Positions 42,561-62,069 of a DNA stretch of 64,000 bases are shown piece by piece. The notes under the pieces were generated by a model, which made no database searches, had not been told where the DNA came from, and saw nothing but the letters and a program-made list of their open reading frames with translations. A program made the position numbers and the translations under genes. The DNA is from Agelas oroides (Eukaryota > Porifera > Demospongiae > Agelasida > Agelasidae): assembly GCA_949130485.1 (NCBI GenBank), contig OX422199.1, positions 3,768,402-3,832,401 of the forward strand, in the 5' to 3' direction. Each line of letters begins with the position of its first letter. The stretch's first letter is position 1.

Positions 42561-44157
42561 ATAGTTCCATGGAACATTAACATACATATATATAGACAGC
42601 TATATTCCCATGTAAACCCCTCAGGGAGGGAAATATCCCAGTTAAACCCCACCTGATGTATAGGTAAAGCTATAGGTGGGCACAAGTTTAAAACATACCC
42701 CAAGTGCTCAAAGAACATGGAAACAGTAGAGATTTAGTGCTGCCTTAGTGCTCCTGCACATTTGGGTGTTATTTATAAATATCAAACACAATCGAAGTAA
42801 GCTGAAGGATATGTGGGGAGGAAGGACGATTCTTGATGTATTAGTTACATTGTATAGTTATATATATAATTATATAGACTTGTCAAATGAAACGAAACTA
42901 CAGTGTAAAATGTGGAATGGAACTGGTCTAATCACGGAACATGAAAGAACGGGGCTGCAACTGCATGCGCATGACAGGCGTGGGTTTTGGTAAAAAGTAG
43001 TATGAAGCACAGCACATGAAGCTAAGCAAGCTGGTGATGTTTCATGTATCTCTGTTACCTGGCAATATCTGATGTTCTTTACCTCCTGAAAAATCCTCCA
43101 GAAGATGGCATATCTTTTACCAGCAAAACAAATGCCAGAGAAATATAAGTACCTACAAAAATGACAACACTGAAAATGGTACAACAACAGCTAATGGTGT
43201 GGGGATGGCTTTGCTCATACTTGGACTAATACACTGCTGATAACCTGATACTTGTATGTATATGCTGAGTGGCATGTAGTTCAATCCGTGTACATTAATG
43301 AAGATTCTCTTGATGTTGAATACAGCATGTCCCCAAGCAACCAGAGCTGTTGTATAGTGTGTCAACCAACATGAATTGTCCAGTGGAAAATTGCTAAGTG
43401 ATGCATGAGCACATTAATGCTGCTAACCAGCACCTCAAGATGCAGTATGCACAGCAGATTGGGCTCCAAGATCCTTTGGTAGTAGCTGTGGAGTTGGAGT
43501 GGATTCTACTGCTACCAACAACGGCAACAAGATAAGAAGCCACTAAGCAGAATTGCAGCAAATGACAGCCACCCAAAGTGTATTGCTTACGTAGGGCTCC
43601 CACATACGTAGTGCATGGGAGTAATATGATCGCATACAGAGTGTGTAAGAAACGGTACCATGCAAAATGTGCATGGGCAAGATACTGAAGAGTAGTGCCA
43701 GAACACAAAGACAAAGTGGCACTATTTCAACTGTCGAAGTTAACTAATGTACTGGCATTCTTTCTATAGACCAAATACACTTTACATGCTTGCACTCATT
43801 GTGATATTCAAAAACTTTTGCTTTCACACTCACATTGCAAAAACTACTTGGCTAAAATGATCATGAGTAAAGGTTACTGCAGTTCCAGGGTTCATTGAGC
43901 AGGTGATTAAACCAATCAATCACCCCCCTCACAATCCATAAAGCTTCAAAGAGCTAGCTTGTCTGCTAGCCAGTTCATATGCATCCAAATGATAATAGCC
44001 AGCAGATGGATGCATACGAAAGGTTGAACCACCCTGAAGTCATGTTACACTCCCCGACAGACCTGGTTCCCTGTGTCATAAAATAATTCGTTACTCACTA
44101 GAGTAACTCGAAATTAGCATTTCTATAGTTCAAGCATGAGATGAAGGAGCTTTTCTG
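42561..44157. other. Mostly non-coding; possible membrane-span remnant near 43080-43365 (minus)
   Basis: On the minus strand 43153-43365 reads SKAIPTPLAVVVPFSV, and after a one-base shift the hydrophobic stretch continues as VVIFVGTYISLAFVLLV to about 43090. It could be a broken transmembrane exon of a receptor. No acceptor, donor or ectodomain was found with confidence. Confidence 0.3.
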
Positions 44158-44424
44158 GTGAGATGCGAGGAGTTTAGGTGGGAGAGGCAGGACTTGCTAG
44201 AGAAGATAAGGCAGATGGAAGGAACACAAGAGTGGATAGATGAGTATGGAAGGGTGGGGGATGAGGGAAAGATGGCACTGCTGTTGGGGAGGAGTGTAAA
44301 GAGTTTGGAGAGGGAAGTGGGAGATAGAGTGGATGAGTGTGTTATGGAGGAATTGAGGAAGTGGTGGCAGAGGAGGAAGGAACTGGTTTACGGTGGAAGT
44401 CCCCATGAACCTGGACCCCTATAA
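44158..44424 (+). pseudogene. Short Trp/Arg-rich ORF, possible retroelement tail
   Basis: An 88-codon plus-strand ORF opens near 44158 with FRWERQDLLEKIRQMEG and later WWQRRKELVY. This alternation resembles the C-terminal tail downstream of reverse transcriptases in some non-LTR polyproteins. No other retroelement sequence adjoins it, so it would be a dead fragment. Confidence 0.3.
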
Positions 44425-44696
44425 CCCCCAAACTCGGCCCCCCTTAACCATCAATATAACCATGTCATGGTAGTCATAATTATTCAATTACCCAGTTTGT
44501 ATCGAGTGCTGTATCTGTACTACATCTGTGCTGTACTAGTATAGCTACTACCATGCTCATGTACCTGTGATGGCCCAAACGGGCTCAACTATTCCAATTA
44601 AATCATAATGCAAGTGAACAGTTCAAGCAACTAGGCTATGGTGTTAACTTACGTCGCTCACACTCTTTTGCACTCGCTGTTGTTTATATCTTTGTA

Positions 44697-45838
44697 TTAA
44701 GGTGGCGGGATAGTCCTGGTGGGCGTGGTGTTTACGGTATCTTAATTTATTGCTACGCGCGCCGTACGCACAGAACAGTATCCCGCGCCGCGCCACCTAG
44801 TGCTAGTCTCGTGCCCAGACCCACCAGCGAGGAGAGGGTCTGATGACATCCAGCTGATTCCTTGGGCTTCATTAAAAATTCATAGCTTACTGTATGCATA
44901 GTTGCGAACTGATAACTAATTTACGCGCCAAAAAAGTGCTGTGTCATCGTGTTGAAGTAGTCAAGAATTTCCGGTGTTGCAACCACAGATTGTGTTTTCT
45001 GCAACGTGATTGGCTGTTGGCAAATTGCCCGTCGAAAAGCAATCAACTTAATGAAGCCGAGGAATCGGCCGAAGGTCACCAGACCTCGTGTGAGGGCGGG
45101 GTCTGGGCACGAGACTACCTAGTGCAGGTGGCCGAGGCTGGTAAGCTAGCCACGCAAGCGCAATAATTGTTTCCGGTTTACGCCCACCATTGTACAGCTG
45201 GTTTTTCTTCTTGAATGAAGCAAATCACTGTAGCAGCTGCTTCAGTAGCTTATCGAAGAGCTACGTAGCCGTACAGCCGTACTACAAGCGACAAAAGCAT
45301 GAAGGAAGGCCTGAGAAGTTTCTACGTCGTTGATCGCCGTACATCAATGGCCACGCCCACCAAGAAGACTTTAGCAACTCTCTTTACTATAAACAGCTTC
45401 TCCAGTGGTTAGTCGAGGGGGTAACGTTAAGTATTCGTGACTAACAAACGCCGGGGAGAGTTCGTACCGCGAAACGCCACAAAAAGTGACTTTCCAATAA
45501 CAGTTTCAACTTGCCATCCGTTATTACAGCTTATGACCAAAACTCTACGTAGCCCCCTCTAGCGACTGTTGAACTTTCTCCAAGAATGGAGTATGTGGCA
45601 CTCGTACCGTACGAATGAAACGTGATGAAAAATTATAAAACTCAACCACTGGCACTGCTCTCCGCGTTATTTTCTGTAGCATGGTATCAAGATTTGTTAC
45701 ACAGATAGTACTTGCCATACATGATACAGTACTTGAATATCACGTTTGGCTGTAAATGATTGCACAACTAGCTAGTAAGATGAGACATTTTATATATGGC
45801 AGATAATTTATTGTGAAATTATTTACCCGCCACCTTAA
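44697..45838. mobile_element. Second copy of the TTAAGGTGGCGGG element, with its own MITE insert
   Basis: TTAAGGTGGCGGGAT at 44697 and ACCCGCCACCTTAA ending 45838 mark the ends. Bases 45118-45838 match the host element at 13671-18456 in the opposite orientation and lack both insertions found there. The left 100 bases (44697-44797) also end in a GCGCCACC block and may be a separate small element, so the left limit is less certain than the right. Confidence 0.75.
44804..45117. mobile_element. 314-bp TAGTCTCG-type element
   Basis: TAGTCTCGTGCCCAGACC and GGTCTGGGCACGAGACTA are exact reverse complements. CCTAGTGC at 44796-44803 repeats at 45118-45125 as an 8-bp target duplication (9 bp if the shared A is counted). 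The ORF 44894-45166 crosses the element edge and is not a gene. Confidence 0.92.
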
Positions 45839-48590
45839 GTAACCTATCAGCACTGACACCAAAAAATATATATGACGTCCAAGTCGGTCACGTGCCCTAT
45901 CATTTCATCAGCAATTTTATGGTATGACAATGGTGCTAGTTTCTGGTGATTTGTGCAAGGGTCGAAGGTTCCTCAAACTTGAAGTTGGTGGAGAGTGCAA
46001 GCGGATTCGCAGTGTAAATTTATTTGCAACGGAAGCGCTAAGTAACCGCTAAATGTGATCTATCTTATTATATATTCATACACCTATATTTTTTTCTCTG
46101 TAAGAACAGTGATAAAACTTTTTCAAGTTACAAGAAGAATGAACATCGTACTTTCAATTTACCAAGTTACAAGCAGTGATCTTACTGCAGCAGAGCTCCA
46201 GAGCCGCCAACACTAATGTATACTCGCGGTGGTGCCGTAAAACGAGTGAGGAAACTATTTTGTCATTGCCCGGTAAATTTGAAACTTTTTGAGCTATGAA
46301 TAGACTCCTGGTCCTAGCTTAGCCAAAAAAATTTGAAGCTGTTCCCACGTATAGTTACCGAGATATGGACTCGCAGAAATCATGAATATTATTACGTAAA
46401 ATTTATGAGGCGTACAGTAGCTCCCTAAGAAGCGCGCTTCGACAACTGCCAGAATACAGCTTTCTGTGCTTTTCAAGCCAGCAGGAGTGAGTGTAGCAAG
46501 TAAGTGTGGATTATGGGTGTTGTAGAAATGGTTTGATACAATATAAAAGAGTGCATAAACATGCCACCATCATGAATCATACTACAGAACCGAATACTAC
46601 ATGGACAAAAGATCAAGTAGTAGAAGAGAGCTGTCATTTTCAGGTAGTGGTTCTACCAGTATCTGCAGTCACAGTTATCTGTCACCACCAGCAGAATGGA
46701 AGAACGAGCATGCTCACACACATGCTGTCTTTAGGTGTTCCCTTGGCGTGTCTGGTATGTTGTCAGCGTAGGCATGATGTGACAAGGGCATTAGCCAACC
46801 CTAGTTATACACCTGGATGGAGAAAGAATACCAGCAAGGGTTCAACTAAGAGCAGCGATTGTTATGTAGTTAATTGCTAGCCTTGTTCCCAGGCTCTTCC
46901 CCACCTTTTCGGTATATACATATATTTCTATACGAATTCAAATATGAATTATAAAATTCAAGAGTGTGGATTCGATTCAGAGTGCAGGAGACAACTCGGC
47001 AGAGTACACCCACAGAGGTGAGGTACAGGCTAATGCAACAGTATTTTTAAATTCTAAATATATTGTGCGTCCGCGCCATCCCTACATAGAGAGTCTACCG
47101 ACTCTCTGATACAGATCGAGTGTGACAAAGGTATGAAACTGACAACTGCTAGGCACGTAGCAGGTCAGATCAAGAACAAAGAACAGGCTGAGCCCTTGTC
47201 AACATGTCTAAAGAGGAATCATGGCACTTGAGGTACCAGAGAGCCTGGCTGCTACAATGCCATAGGCTTTACTGTTAGGTAGTGGAATCGTTGGTTACAG
47301 TAAGGGTCAATGTTGGGCAGGTAACACATTGTTTCTGATCTAGCTAATGCAGCCGTCTACTACGAGTTATAAATACTTGTGGAGGACAAGAACAACATGA
47401 TAGCCTTTTGTCCAGACCATTCTCAATTCCCTTTCAGTGTGCTAAAATGGAGGGAGGAGGCCTGAGAGATCTCGTCACGTACGGTGACATTGGGTAGCAT
47501 CAGCTAGACACATGGGGACGATGTCCCGCAAAAGATCTCAATCCCCTTTCTTGTATGCTGGTCAAAAAGGAGGAGGCCAGAGCATTCATACAGCATCAAC
47601 AGGGTTTTGGTATACTGGACACAGAATTATTGTGGTCGGGCACTGCCCTGTGTGTCTACTTTCTGTCTACCAGACACTGCCTGACGTCACCATTCACAAT
47701 GAGATCTCATAGGCCTTCCTTAAGGCTTGTAAGCCATCAAAAACTGGATGATGGATTGACCTGAGGACAAGGTTACTACATGGTTCTCAAGTTAATCACC
47801 AAGTACAGCTTGACAGTCGATAACGAGCTGACTGTTCTCTGGGAAATGCACATGCAAACAGAGGGTTCACTTACTGGACACAAGTGTGTTGCAGGTTGTA
47901 CGACCAAAAGGAACACACAATGCTCTGTAGGACATACCAGCTGCTTGAACATTCCCACAACTGAAGGGAGAGAACATATAGACCTAGCTTGTAGGGGAAG
48001 TGGTAACAACAGACACTACATAACTAGATATAGACACAGATGAGCTTATAGACTAAGTCGTGGGAGCTGATGAGGACACTGCAATTGTGGAAGATGATGA
48101 CAATGAACTTGGAAATGGCTTAGAGCCTAAATGAAGATATTTATTGTGATTACAAGAAACGTATCCATGCAGTAGTCCATTTATTGCAGTGAGGAAACCA
48201 TTTTGCAACAATGCTATAAGTACCAATTTTGCTGTGGAGTATGCTTACAAGCTTACCAAACATATGCTCAAAAATCAGCTTGTTCTGACATTGCACCACA
48301 GAGTAACAGCTAGTTTTATAAATTTCACAACATGATTGCGTAATCACATCGGTAAGTTCAACTCACCCTTGCTTCAGCAAACGCGCCAGATTTCCTCTTT
48401 TGACCCCTTCCGTTCATGTAACAGGGAATCCATAGCTCGCAGAAACCGTTAACTGCCCGTTTTCTCCAACCACTATTTGCCTGTGATCCCGTTTGTATCT
48501 CTCACTCACATTCCCTCCGGTACTGCCATTTCGCCCAAAATATGACGTCACGCTACAAGTAAATTCACGTGACTTTTCCGTTGGCGGAAC
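45839..48590. other. 2.7 kb without a supported gene
   Basis: ORFs up to 124 codons occur, for example at 46506-46880, but none shows a domain, and the splice-like sites do not join them. A family fragment TAGCCTTGTTCCCAGGCTCT lies at 46880. Within 47380-47580 two stretches resemble each other (ATCTCAATTCCCTTTC / ATCTCAATCCCCTTTC, each followed by GGAGGAGGCC), suggesting an old local duplication. Confidence 0.4.
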
Positions 48591-48599
48591 GACTTATAA

Positions 48600-49503
48600 T
48601 CAGAGGAGGTAGTGCAGGTATACGGATTTTGTATACGTACGTTACGTCTTCCGGTGATATCCGTTATGATAATCGGAGTTATGCGGTTGTCGTACAATGA
48701 AAGAGCTGTGCCAGACGGCAGATTTCGGCACCATCTGTTCCAAGCTGTGTTCATGCGAACGACCTATCCTTCAAGATATGTGTATTTCAGGTGGTCAAGG
48801 GTCCACACAGCTGTCGAGACCGCTGTTACTGTTCCCGTCGGTATGTGAGAACGCTGTAAAAGCCAGGTCCAGCTTCAAGCCTCTGAAATTGGTGAGATTC
48901 AAGCGCCCATAGCGCATGAACGCAGGGTGCTATCAAGACCGGACTTGCACCAGATTAAAGATCTGTTTCCGTGCTTTCTGAAAATCCTCACATGATGGGG
49001 TGACATCCCCATTAGATTTGGAGCTATAAGCCCGTTGAGTTAACCATGTTTTTGTGGTTTTGGTGCGCATGGGTAACTTTGTCCAATCGTATCTCCTGAA
49101 CCCTACCACCTATGGACATGAGACTTCAACCGTTGGATGCAGCAAAGATTGAAGTTTATAAGGGTATGTAAAAGTATTGTGACATCCCCATCAGGTATGG
49201 AGCTGTGAGCCCGTGAAATAAACCATTTTTCATGATTTTGATGCACACGGGTAAATTTGTGTGACTGTATCTTTTGAACCCTTCCCTCTACAGACAGGAA
49301 ACTTGTACCATTGGATACAGCAAAGGTTGAGGTTTATAAAAACGTGTTCAAGCATAGTGACATCCCCATCACAATTGGAGCTGTGAGTCCTTGAAGTAAA
49401 CCACGTTTCATGGTTCTGTACGCATTGGTAATTTTGTGTGACCATATCTCCTAAACCCTACAACTTAAAGACATGGAACTTGTACCGTAGGACACAGCAA
49501 GGA
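48600..49503. repeat. Left arm of a large inverted repeat
   Basis: The arm runs from CAGAGGAGGTAGTGCAGG to GACACAGCAAG and matches the reverse complement of 51237-52430, apart from a 274-bp insertion in the right arm. The sequence at 49230-49445 and 51294-51509 appears identical. Small differences elsewhere (for example GTTATGCGG versus GTTGTGCGG) show the arms are not perfectly identical. Confidence 0.93.
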
Positions 49504-49680
49504 TTGGCATTTATAAGGATGTGCTGAAGTATCGTGACATCCACATTAGATTTGGAACTGCGAGCCCATGTGTTGGTTTTGGTACGTACGCATTGGTAAT
49601 TCTGTGTGACCATATCTCCCGAACCCTACAAACTGTGGACATGGAATTTGTATTGTTGGACACAGCAAGGACATGCAAAA
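48996..49680. repeat. About 180-bp tandem repeat, four diverged units
   Basis: Each unit begins near GTGACATCCCCAT (48996, 49179, 49358 and 49535) and continues with GGAGCTGTGAGCCC-like, GTGTGACCATATCTC-like and GACACAGCAAGG-like blocks. The first three units lie in the inverted-repeat arm and recur in the other arm; the fourth runs into the spacer. Confidence 0.85.
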
Positions 49681-49799
49681 AACTTAGCATGAACCCTAGG
49701 GAGGTGTACATTATGCCGGCATCATAATTAGTAGCCTTGAGCAAACGAGCATAATTCTTAAAACCTGGAGTATAATACGTAAAATTTAGAGCATAATAA

Positions 49800-50206
49800 G
49801 GCCACTCCAAATGAGACTATAGTTTCCCGTCCTGACTTCCGTGATTTTACATGCGGGCGGGCGGTCTATTACCATTAACCATTACTATGAATCTCATTAT
49901 AAATTCGTCCGAAATAAAATCTAACTGCGTCAGAATGTCCGCATCCAGGAGCTGTCAAACGCATTCACACTATTAGCGTTCCACTGAATCGGGCAACGTT
50001 GGCGCAATGCCAGCTTTTACACGAGTCTACGTTTGCTACTGTGCTGCGTTACTAGTGCGCGCGTTATACGCGATACGTTGGATGACATTGAAGAACTACG
50101 TATTTCGGATATTTAGAATAATAATGGCCATAATGGTCAAATGGCGCGGTAGACTCCGGAGGGGGCGGGCGGAGGACGGGAAACTATTGTCTCATTTGGA
50201 GTGGCC
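49800..50206. mobile_element. 407-bp Harbinger-like MITE with 3-bp TAA duplication
   Basis: GGCCACTCCAAATGAGAC and its reverse complement GTCTCATTTGGAGTGGCC bound the element, and the pairing continues through TTTCCCGTCC / GGACGGGAAA. TAA precedes (49797-49799) and follows (50207-50209). A TWA duplication with GGC-type termini fits the PIF/Harbinger superfamily. It sits in the spacer of the large inverted repeat. Confidence 0.8.
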
Positions 50207-50370
50207 TAAAGTGATTTTACGAAGAGGCTACACGTGCTCTTACAAAGTCATTAGTCACTAGTTGCTGACTTGACTACAACGAGAGTTCCACCTCAGCCAA
50301 CGGCAAATCCAGTGATCAACAGCTTGCATCTATGTCCACTGAGTCTGAGTTTTGCAGGAGTTTGTCACTT

Positions 50371-50416
50371 AGTCACGCAAGCCACACCCTCTGCAAAAGG
50401 TGTGGCTTGCGTGACT
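50371..50416. repeat. Perfect 18-bp-stem hairpin
   Basis: AGTCACGCAAGCCACACC (50371-50388) and GGTGTGGCTTGCGTGACT (50399-50416) are exact reverse complements around a 10-base loop. No T-run or gene end adjoins it. Confidence 0.85.
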
Positions 50417-50893
50417 ATTTGTTACTGTCGCCAGCGAGATTCAGATGTCTGCATTTTGCACAATTCTATTGTATATTGAAGAAAGACCAATATTTCGTCA
50501 GATAATTTCAGCATAATCAGTACTCTTTTAGGCATAATAAGCTAGAAATTTAGGAATTGTGGAATAGCATAATTAGACAATTTTGAACATAGTGTACATG
50601 TTGCTTAATAAGCCCAAACAGTTAGGATTGTACTGAACATTTAAACTGAATTGCATTTTGTTTACTGGAACACTTTAAACGAGATAGATACATGCTCAAG
50701 GCTAGTGATACACTGACTTAGGCTGACCCATCTGTCACCTGACATACATTTACGTCAGCATACAAGCCTGTAATATATATCAAACATCACAGTACTTTAG
50801 CAAGAACATCAGTCTCTCATTGTGTATTACTACACTATTGAAATGCAATAGCTATCAATTTTGCTCCGACTGGAACTGAACAATGTTTGGTGA
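50417..50893. other. Spacer sequence of the inverted repeat, nothing recognised
   Basis: AT-rich with repeated GCATAAT words also seen at 49725-49800; no coding or structural signal. Confidence 0.4.
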
Positions 50894-51137
50894 TTATTAT
50901 GCGTTCTTGGTTTCTACGATTGGACGCAGCAAGGACTAAGCACAATAAAGGAATTTAAGATGTTATGAGGCAAAAATAGAGGAAAGTGAAAGGGCCAGGA
51001 GTTGAACCGTCTGGCTGTCATGGCTCAGTGGCAGAGCACTGGCAGCCCAAGCCAGAGGTGTCCTGGTTTCGGCTAAATTCCTTTATTGTGCTTAGTCCTT
51101 GCTGCGTCCAATCATAGAAACCAAGAACGCATAATAA
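50894..51137. mobile_element. 244-bp inverted-repeat element with a tRNA-like loop
   Basis: Arms of about 65 bp (50894-50960 and 51073-51137) pair almost perfectly, including GCGTTCTTGGTTTCTA, GCAGCAAGGACTAAGCACAA and TAAAGGAATTTA. The loop holds the tRNA-like sequence listed separately. Flanks do not show an obvious target duplication. Confidence 0.8.
51013..51075 (+). pseudogene. tRNA-like sequence, truncated at the T arm
   Basis: TGGCTCAGTGG is a perfect A-box, giving a D arm GCTC/GAGC. CTGGC and GCCAG form a 5-bp anticodon stem with loop AGCCCAA, which would place CCC (glycine) as anticodon but with G instead of U at position 33. The following TCCTGGTTTCGGC is a weak B-box and the 3' acceptor strand is not found. 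It is a tRNA-derived pseudogene or SINE head, not a working tRNA. Confidence 0.55.
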
Positions 51138-51236
51138 AATGCACTCTTGTAGAAACATATTAGCTTATTAGAGTGTTCCTGAAAACAAATGCAATTCAAT
51201 GCATGGATGTTCAGAGGCATACTACAAATACAAATT

Positions 51237-52430
51237 GCTTGCTGTGTCCTACGGTACAAGTTCCATGTCCATAAGTAGTAGGGTTCAGGAGATATGGTCA
51301 CACAAAATTACCAATGCGTACAGAACCATGAAACATGGTTTACTTCAAGGACTCACAGCTCCAATTGTGATGGGGATGTCACTATGCTTGAACACGTTTT
51401 TATAAACCTCAACCTTTGCTGTATCCAATGGTACAAGTTTCCTGTCTGTAGAGGGAAGGGTTCAAAAGATACAGTCACACAAATTTACCCGTGTGCATCA
51501 AAATCATGAAAAATGGTTTATTTCACGGGCTCACAGCTCCATACCTGATGGGGATGTCACAATACTTTTACATACCCTTATAAACTTCAATCTTTGCTGC
51601 ATCCAACGGTTGAAGTCTCATGTCCATAGGTGGTAGGGTTCAGGATATACGATTGGACAAAGTTACCCATGCGCACCAAAACCACAAAAACATGGTTAAC
51701 TCAACGGGCTTATAGCTCCAAATCTAATGGGGATGTCACCCCCATCATGTGAGGATTTTCAGAAAGCACAGAAACAGATCTTTAATCTGGTGCAAGTCCG
51801 GTCTTGATAGCACCCTGCGTTCATGCGCTATGGGCGCTTGAATCTCACCAATTTCAGAGGCTTGAAGCTGGACCTGGCTTTTACAGCGTTCTCACATACC
51901 GACGGGAACAGTAACAGCGGTCTCGACAGCTGTGTGGACCCTTGACCACCTGAAATACACATATCTTGAAGGATAGGTCGTTCGCATGAACACAGCTTGG
52001 AACAGATGGTGCCGAAATCTGCCGTCTGGCACAGCTCTTTCATTGTACGACAACCGCACAACTCCGATTATCATAACGCTGATCAGTGGGACCAGCCCTA
52101 CAGCACCACAATGAACTGGCTGAGATGCACCCTATCCTTTTGCCTGCTTCGATCCTCTATACAATGCATTCGTGGTGCACGCTCCTCGATTGGCCGATTT
52201 GCCAAAGCAGTTTCACCAGTTGATCTGGTAACTGCGGAGACGAACTTTCTGTCATGTTAAATTTTCATCCCGTTATTTCTCCCTTTTTTATTGCACTGTA
52301 CCTTCAAATAGTATTGGGTATTTTGTTTTATATATATAATAATATTTTCCACATTATCATAACGGATATCACCGGAAGACGTAACGTACGTATACAAAAT
52401 CCGTATACCTGCACTACCTCCTCTGACTTA
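51237..52430. repeat. Right arm of the large inverted repeat
   Basis: Reverse complement of 48600-49503 with one insertion of 274 bp at 52079-52352. The arms are separated by about 1.73 kb containing the Harbinger MITE, the hairpin and the tRNA-like element. Confidence 0.93.
52079..52352 (+). mobile_element. 5'-truncated copy of the 14-17 kb non-LTR retrotransposon
   Basis: From GCTGATCA to TTTTATATATATAATAA the sequence matches the 3' end of the full element (reverse complement of about 13835-14098), starting near the stop codon region. ATTATCATAACG flanks it at 52067-52078 and 52353-52364, and occurs once in the left arm at the equivalent empty site. The copy inserted after the inverted duplication formed, or was lost from one arm by conversion. 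Confidence 0.9.
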
Positions 52431-52439
52431 TAATATTGA

Positions 52440-54401
52440 GGTGAGTATTGTAGCTGCGTAGATCTAGGGTAGCTATAGATGACACTAGCTATAGTAAATT
52501 TATTTCATGAAAGTAAGTTACCTTTTTAATATACAGAGTTGGTAAAACCAGTTCCCCACTGGCCAGTTCTGATGTCAAGTTTTATACACATGACCTAAAG
52601 TGGAGAGGAAGTTCATTTCTAACAGTAAGGGGGCAGTTTACAAACTATTTTTTCCCAAAAATAACATTCTGACGTTAAGAGTGCGGGAGGTGGACTCATA
52701 GTCTGGCGAAGCGTGTAAGGGTATGGTCTATATTGCAGCTCCAATCAAATCGCGGAACGCCACGGGAATGTATATAGAACATCTGGTCGATATGAATGGA
52801 AGCGCAAAGGCTGTATCTAGCAACTTTAGTCTACCATAGTTTGGAGGAAGAACAGCTCTTCCTGCAAGAGTGTGATGGCATCGCTGTTCTTTCCACAGGC
52901 TAAGGGATGTATCTCTGCCTGGCTTCCTTCCCCTTCCATTTGGTAAGCTCAGCCCTGGGAGTTCACTGCCTGTATTCAGTACACAGCCAAGATAACATTG
53001 TACTGCTTGTCAATCACGTTTCAGACGCAGGCAGAAAGAATGTACATCGATTCCTGTGTTATAATGACATTCATATCATGAATAAGCTTATAATAACCAG
53101 TTAATACACATTCCATGATGCACAGGTCAGGTATAGACATTAGACCAGATCTTTGTGCTGTGCGCTTGGGTCCGGCTTTGCCAGACTAGTAGGCTCATTA
53201 AAATAAGCCTGTTACATGTACGAAATGGAATATCCCATAGTAGCCTTAGTGCTATAGCTAGATGACCATCATCTGTTTCATACACTGGCCATAGCTACTA
53301 TTCAAGGATGTTTTACTTCCAATTGTGCAGCTGCTATTTGAGGGCAGTGTCTGATCAGCATTTGATGGTAGGCATGACATTATGAGGATAGGGGAGGGGG
53401 ATCACAAATTTATGTCACTGTTACATTATTTGGTTTGTATATAGATGCCACCTAAATATGTACACAGTGAGTCAATCCATGCATAGCTGGTATACTTTGC
53501 CTGACACTTGTAATGCTTTGTATCTTTCATTTCAGGACTTTGTGCAGCTGTGTTGGAGCTACAGAGGGATATCACTCACACTGGAGTACAAATGTGCTCA
53601 GCAGGCAGAATGTCCTTTTTGCTTGTGTAACCTATGTCAACTTCATTCACAAATTGTAATAATAAGATTATGCTCCTTGTCCTAAACTCAGTGTTTCTAC
53701 GTTGATTGAGCCATGATAATACTTCTTAGTAATGGAGTTACAGGTTGTACAGGATAGGGTGGAAGAAAATTGCTGTGGGAGCTATTAGAACAGTGGCATA
53801 AGAAGCAGTTTGTGGGGAGATGGGCTGGAAAAAGAAGAGAGATGTGGACAGATTCTGGAAGTTTTGGTTAAGAGAGATTGGTGAAACCAGATAATGAAAG
53901 AGCCAGGTGTAGGTTGGAGGGAGGAATACGATATACTACTGAGAAAGGCTAAGAGTCAGGGTCGGCAGCACATGCAGCAGTTCAGAAAAGGAAGATAGGA
54001 ACAAAAAGAACAAAACTGAGCAAACTGTCTAGACATGGAAAGTAGTTAAAGAACAGCAGGGGCCAGAGAGGTACATGGGCTCATGGGAAAGACATCTGGC
54101 CACGTTAGGTTGAGGTTCTGATTGAAGTCAGGTCCTGCAGGGTTGTTTGAAGATGAGATGTGGATTGGCAGAGGTGGACAGATGTGTGCTTTGTAGCTAG
54201 TGGAGGGCAATTTCACAAATTCTGCACCAGCCATTTCTTCAGTCAGTCATTAAAGTAACTTCGAAACCAGTCGCATTGCACAGACTGCACTGGGAACGAG
54301 AAAAGTAGCTCAATCGCGCGCGCGTTCAGATACACAATTATGCACTAGAGGTCAAAGTTTACTAATGGGTTTTATTCCTGTCTCTAGCCGCTAGTCACGC
54401 C
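52440..54401. other. 2 kb without a supported gene
   Basis: Small ORFs at 52907-53104 and 53458-53685 lack domains or convincing splice sites. A purine-rich stretch at 53750-54060 looks like eroded coding sequence in composition only. Confidence 0.4.
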
Positions 54402-54414
54402 GTTGCCTGGAAAC
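54402..54414 (+). promoter_or_regulatory. Candidate RFX X-box just upstream of the IQ/ankyrin gene
   Basis: GTTGCCTGGAAAC matches the X-box half-site pattern GTTRCC-N-GGYAAC with one mismatch and lies 13 bases before the ATG. RFX factors drive ciliary genes through X-boxes close to the start codon. Confidence 0.4.
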
Positions 54415-54426
54415 GACTTTGTTAGC

Positions 54427-61882
<7,456 letters not shown>

Positions 61883-62069
61883 GTAAGCATTCATACACTG
61901 ATTCATCACTTACGTATGCATGTTATGGAGTCTTGTCTCATGCTGAAACCCCTGTTTGCCTCCTAACTTGGTAGTCCTTTTGACACACACACTTGTGTAC
62001 CTATCTTCATATATGACAACTGTTGGCCATGATGTTCAGAACTCTTGTTTAGAACTGTTGGAATATATA

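Noticed and set aside
46506-46880. 124-codon plus-strand ORF
   Set aside because: It has no recognisable domain and runs straight into a degenerate TIR-family end at 46880.
49230-51509. Identical 71-codon ORF present twice, which might look like a conserved gene
   Set aside because: The identity comes from the large inverted repeat; the frame crosses diverged 180-bp tandem units and shows no protein signature.
48600-52430. Whole inverted-repeat block as one giant foldback transposon
   Set aside because: No target duplication or conserved termini were found at 48600 and 52430, so inverted segmental duplication is the safer description.
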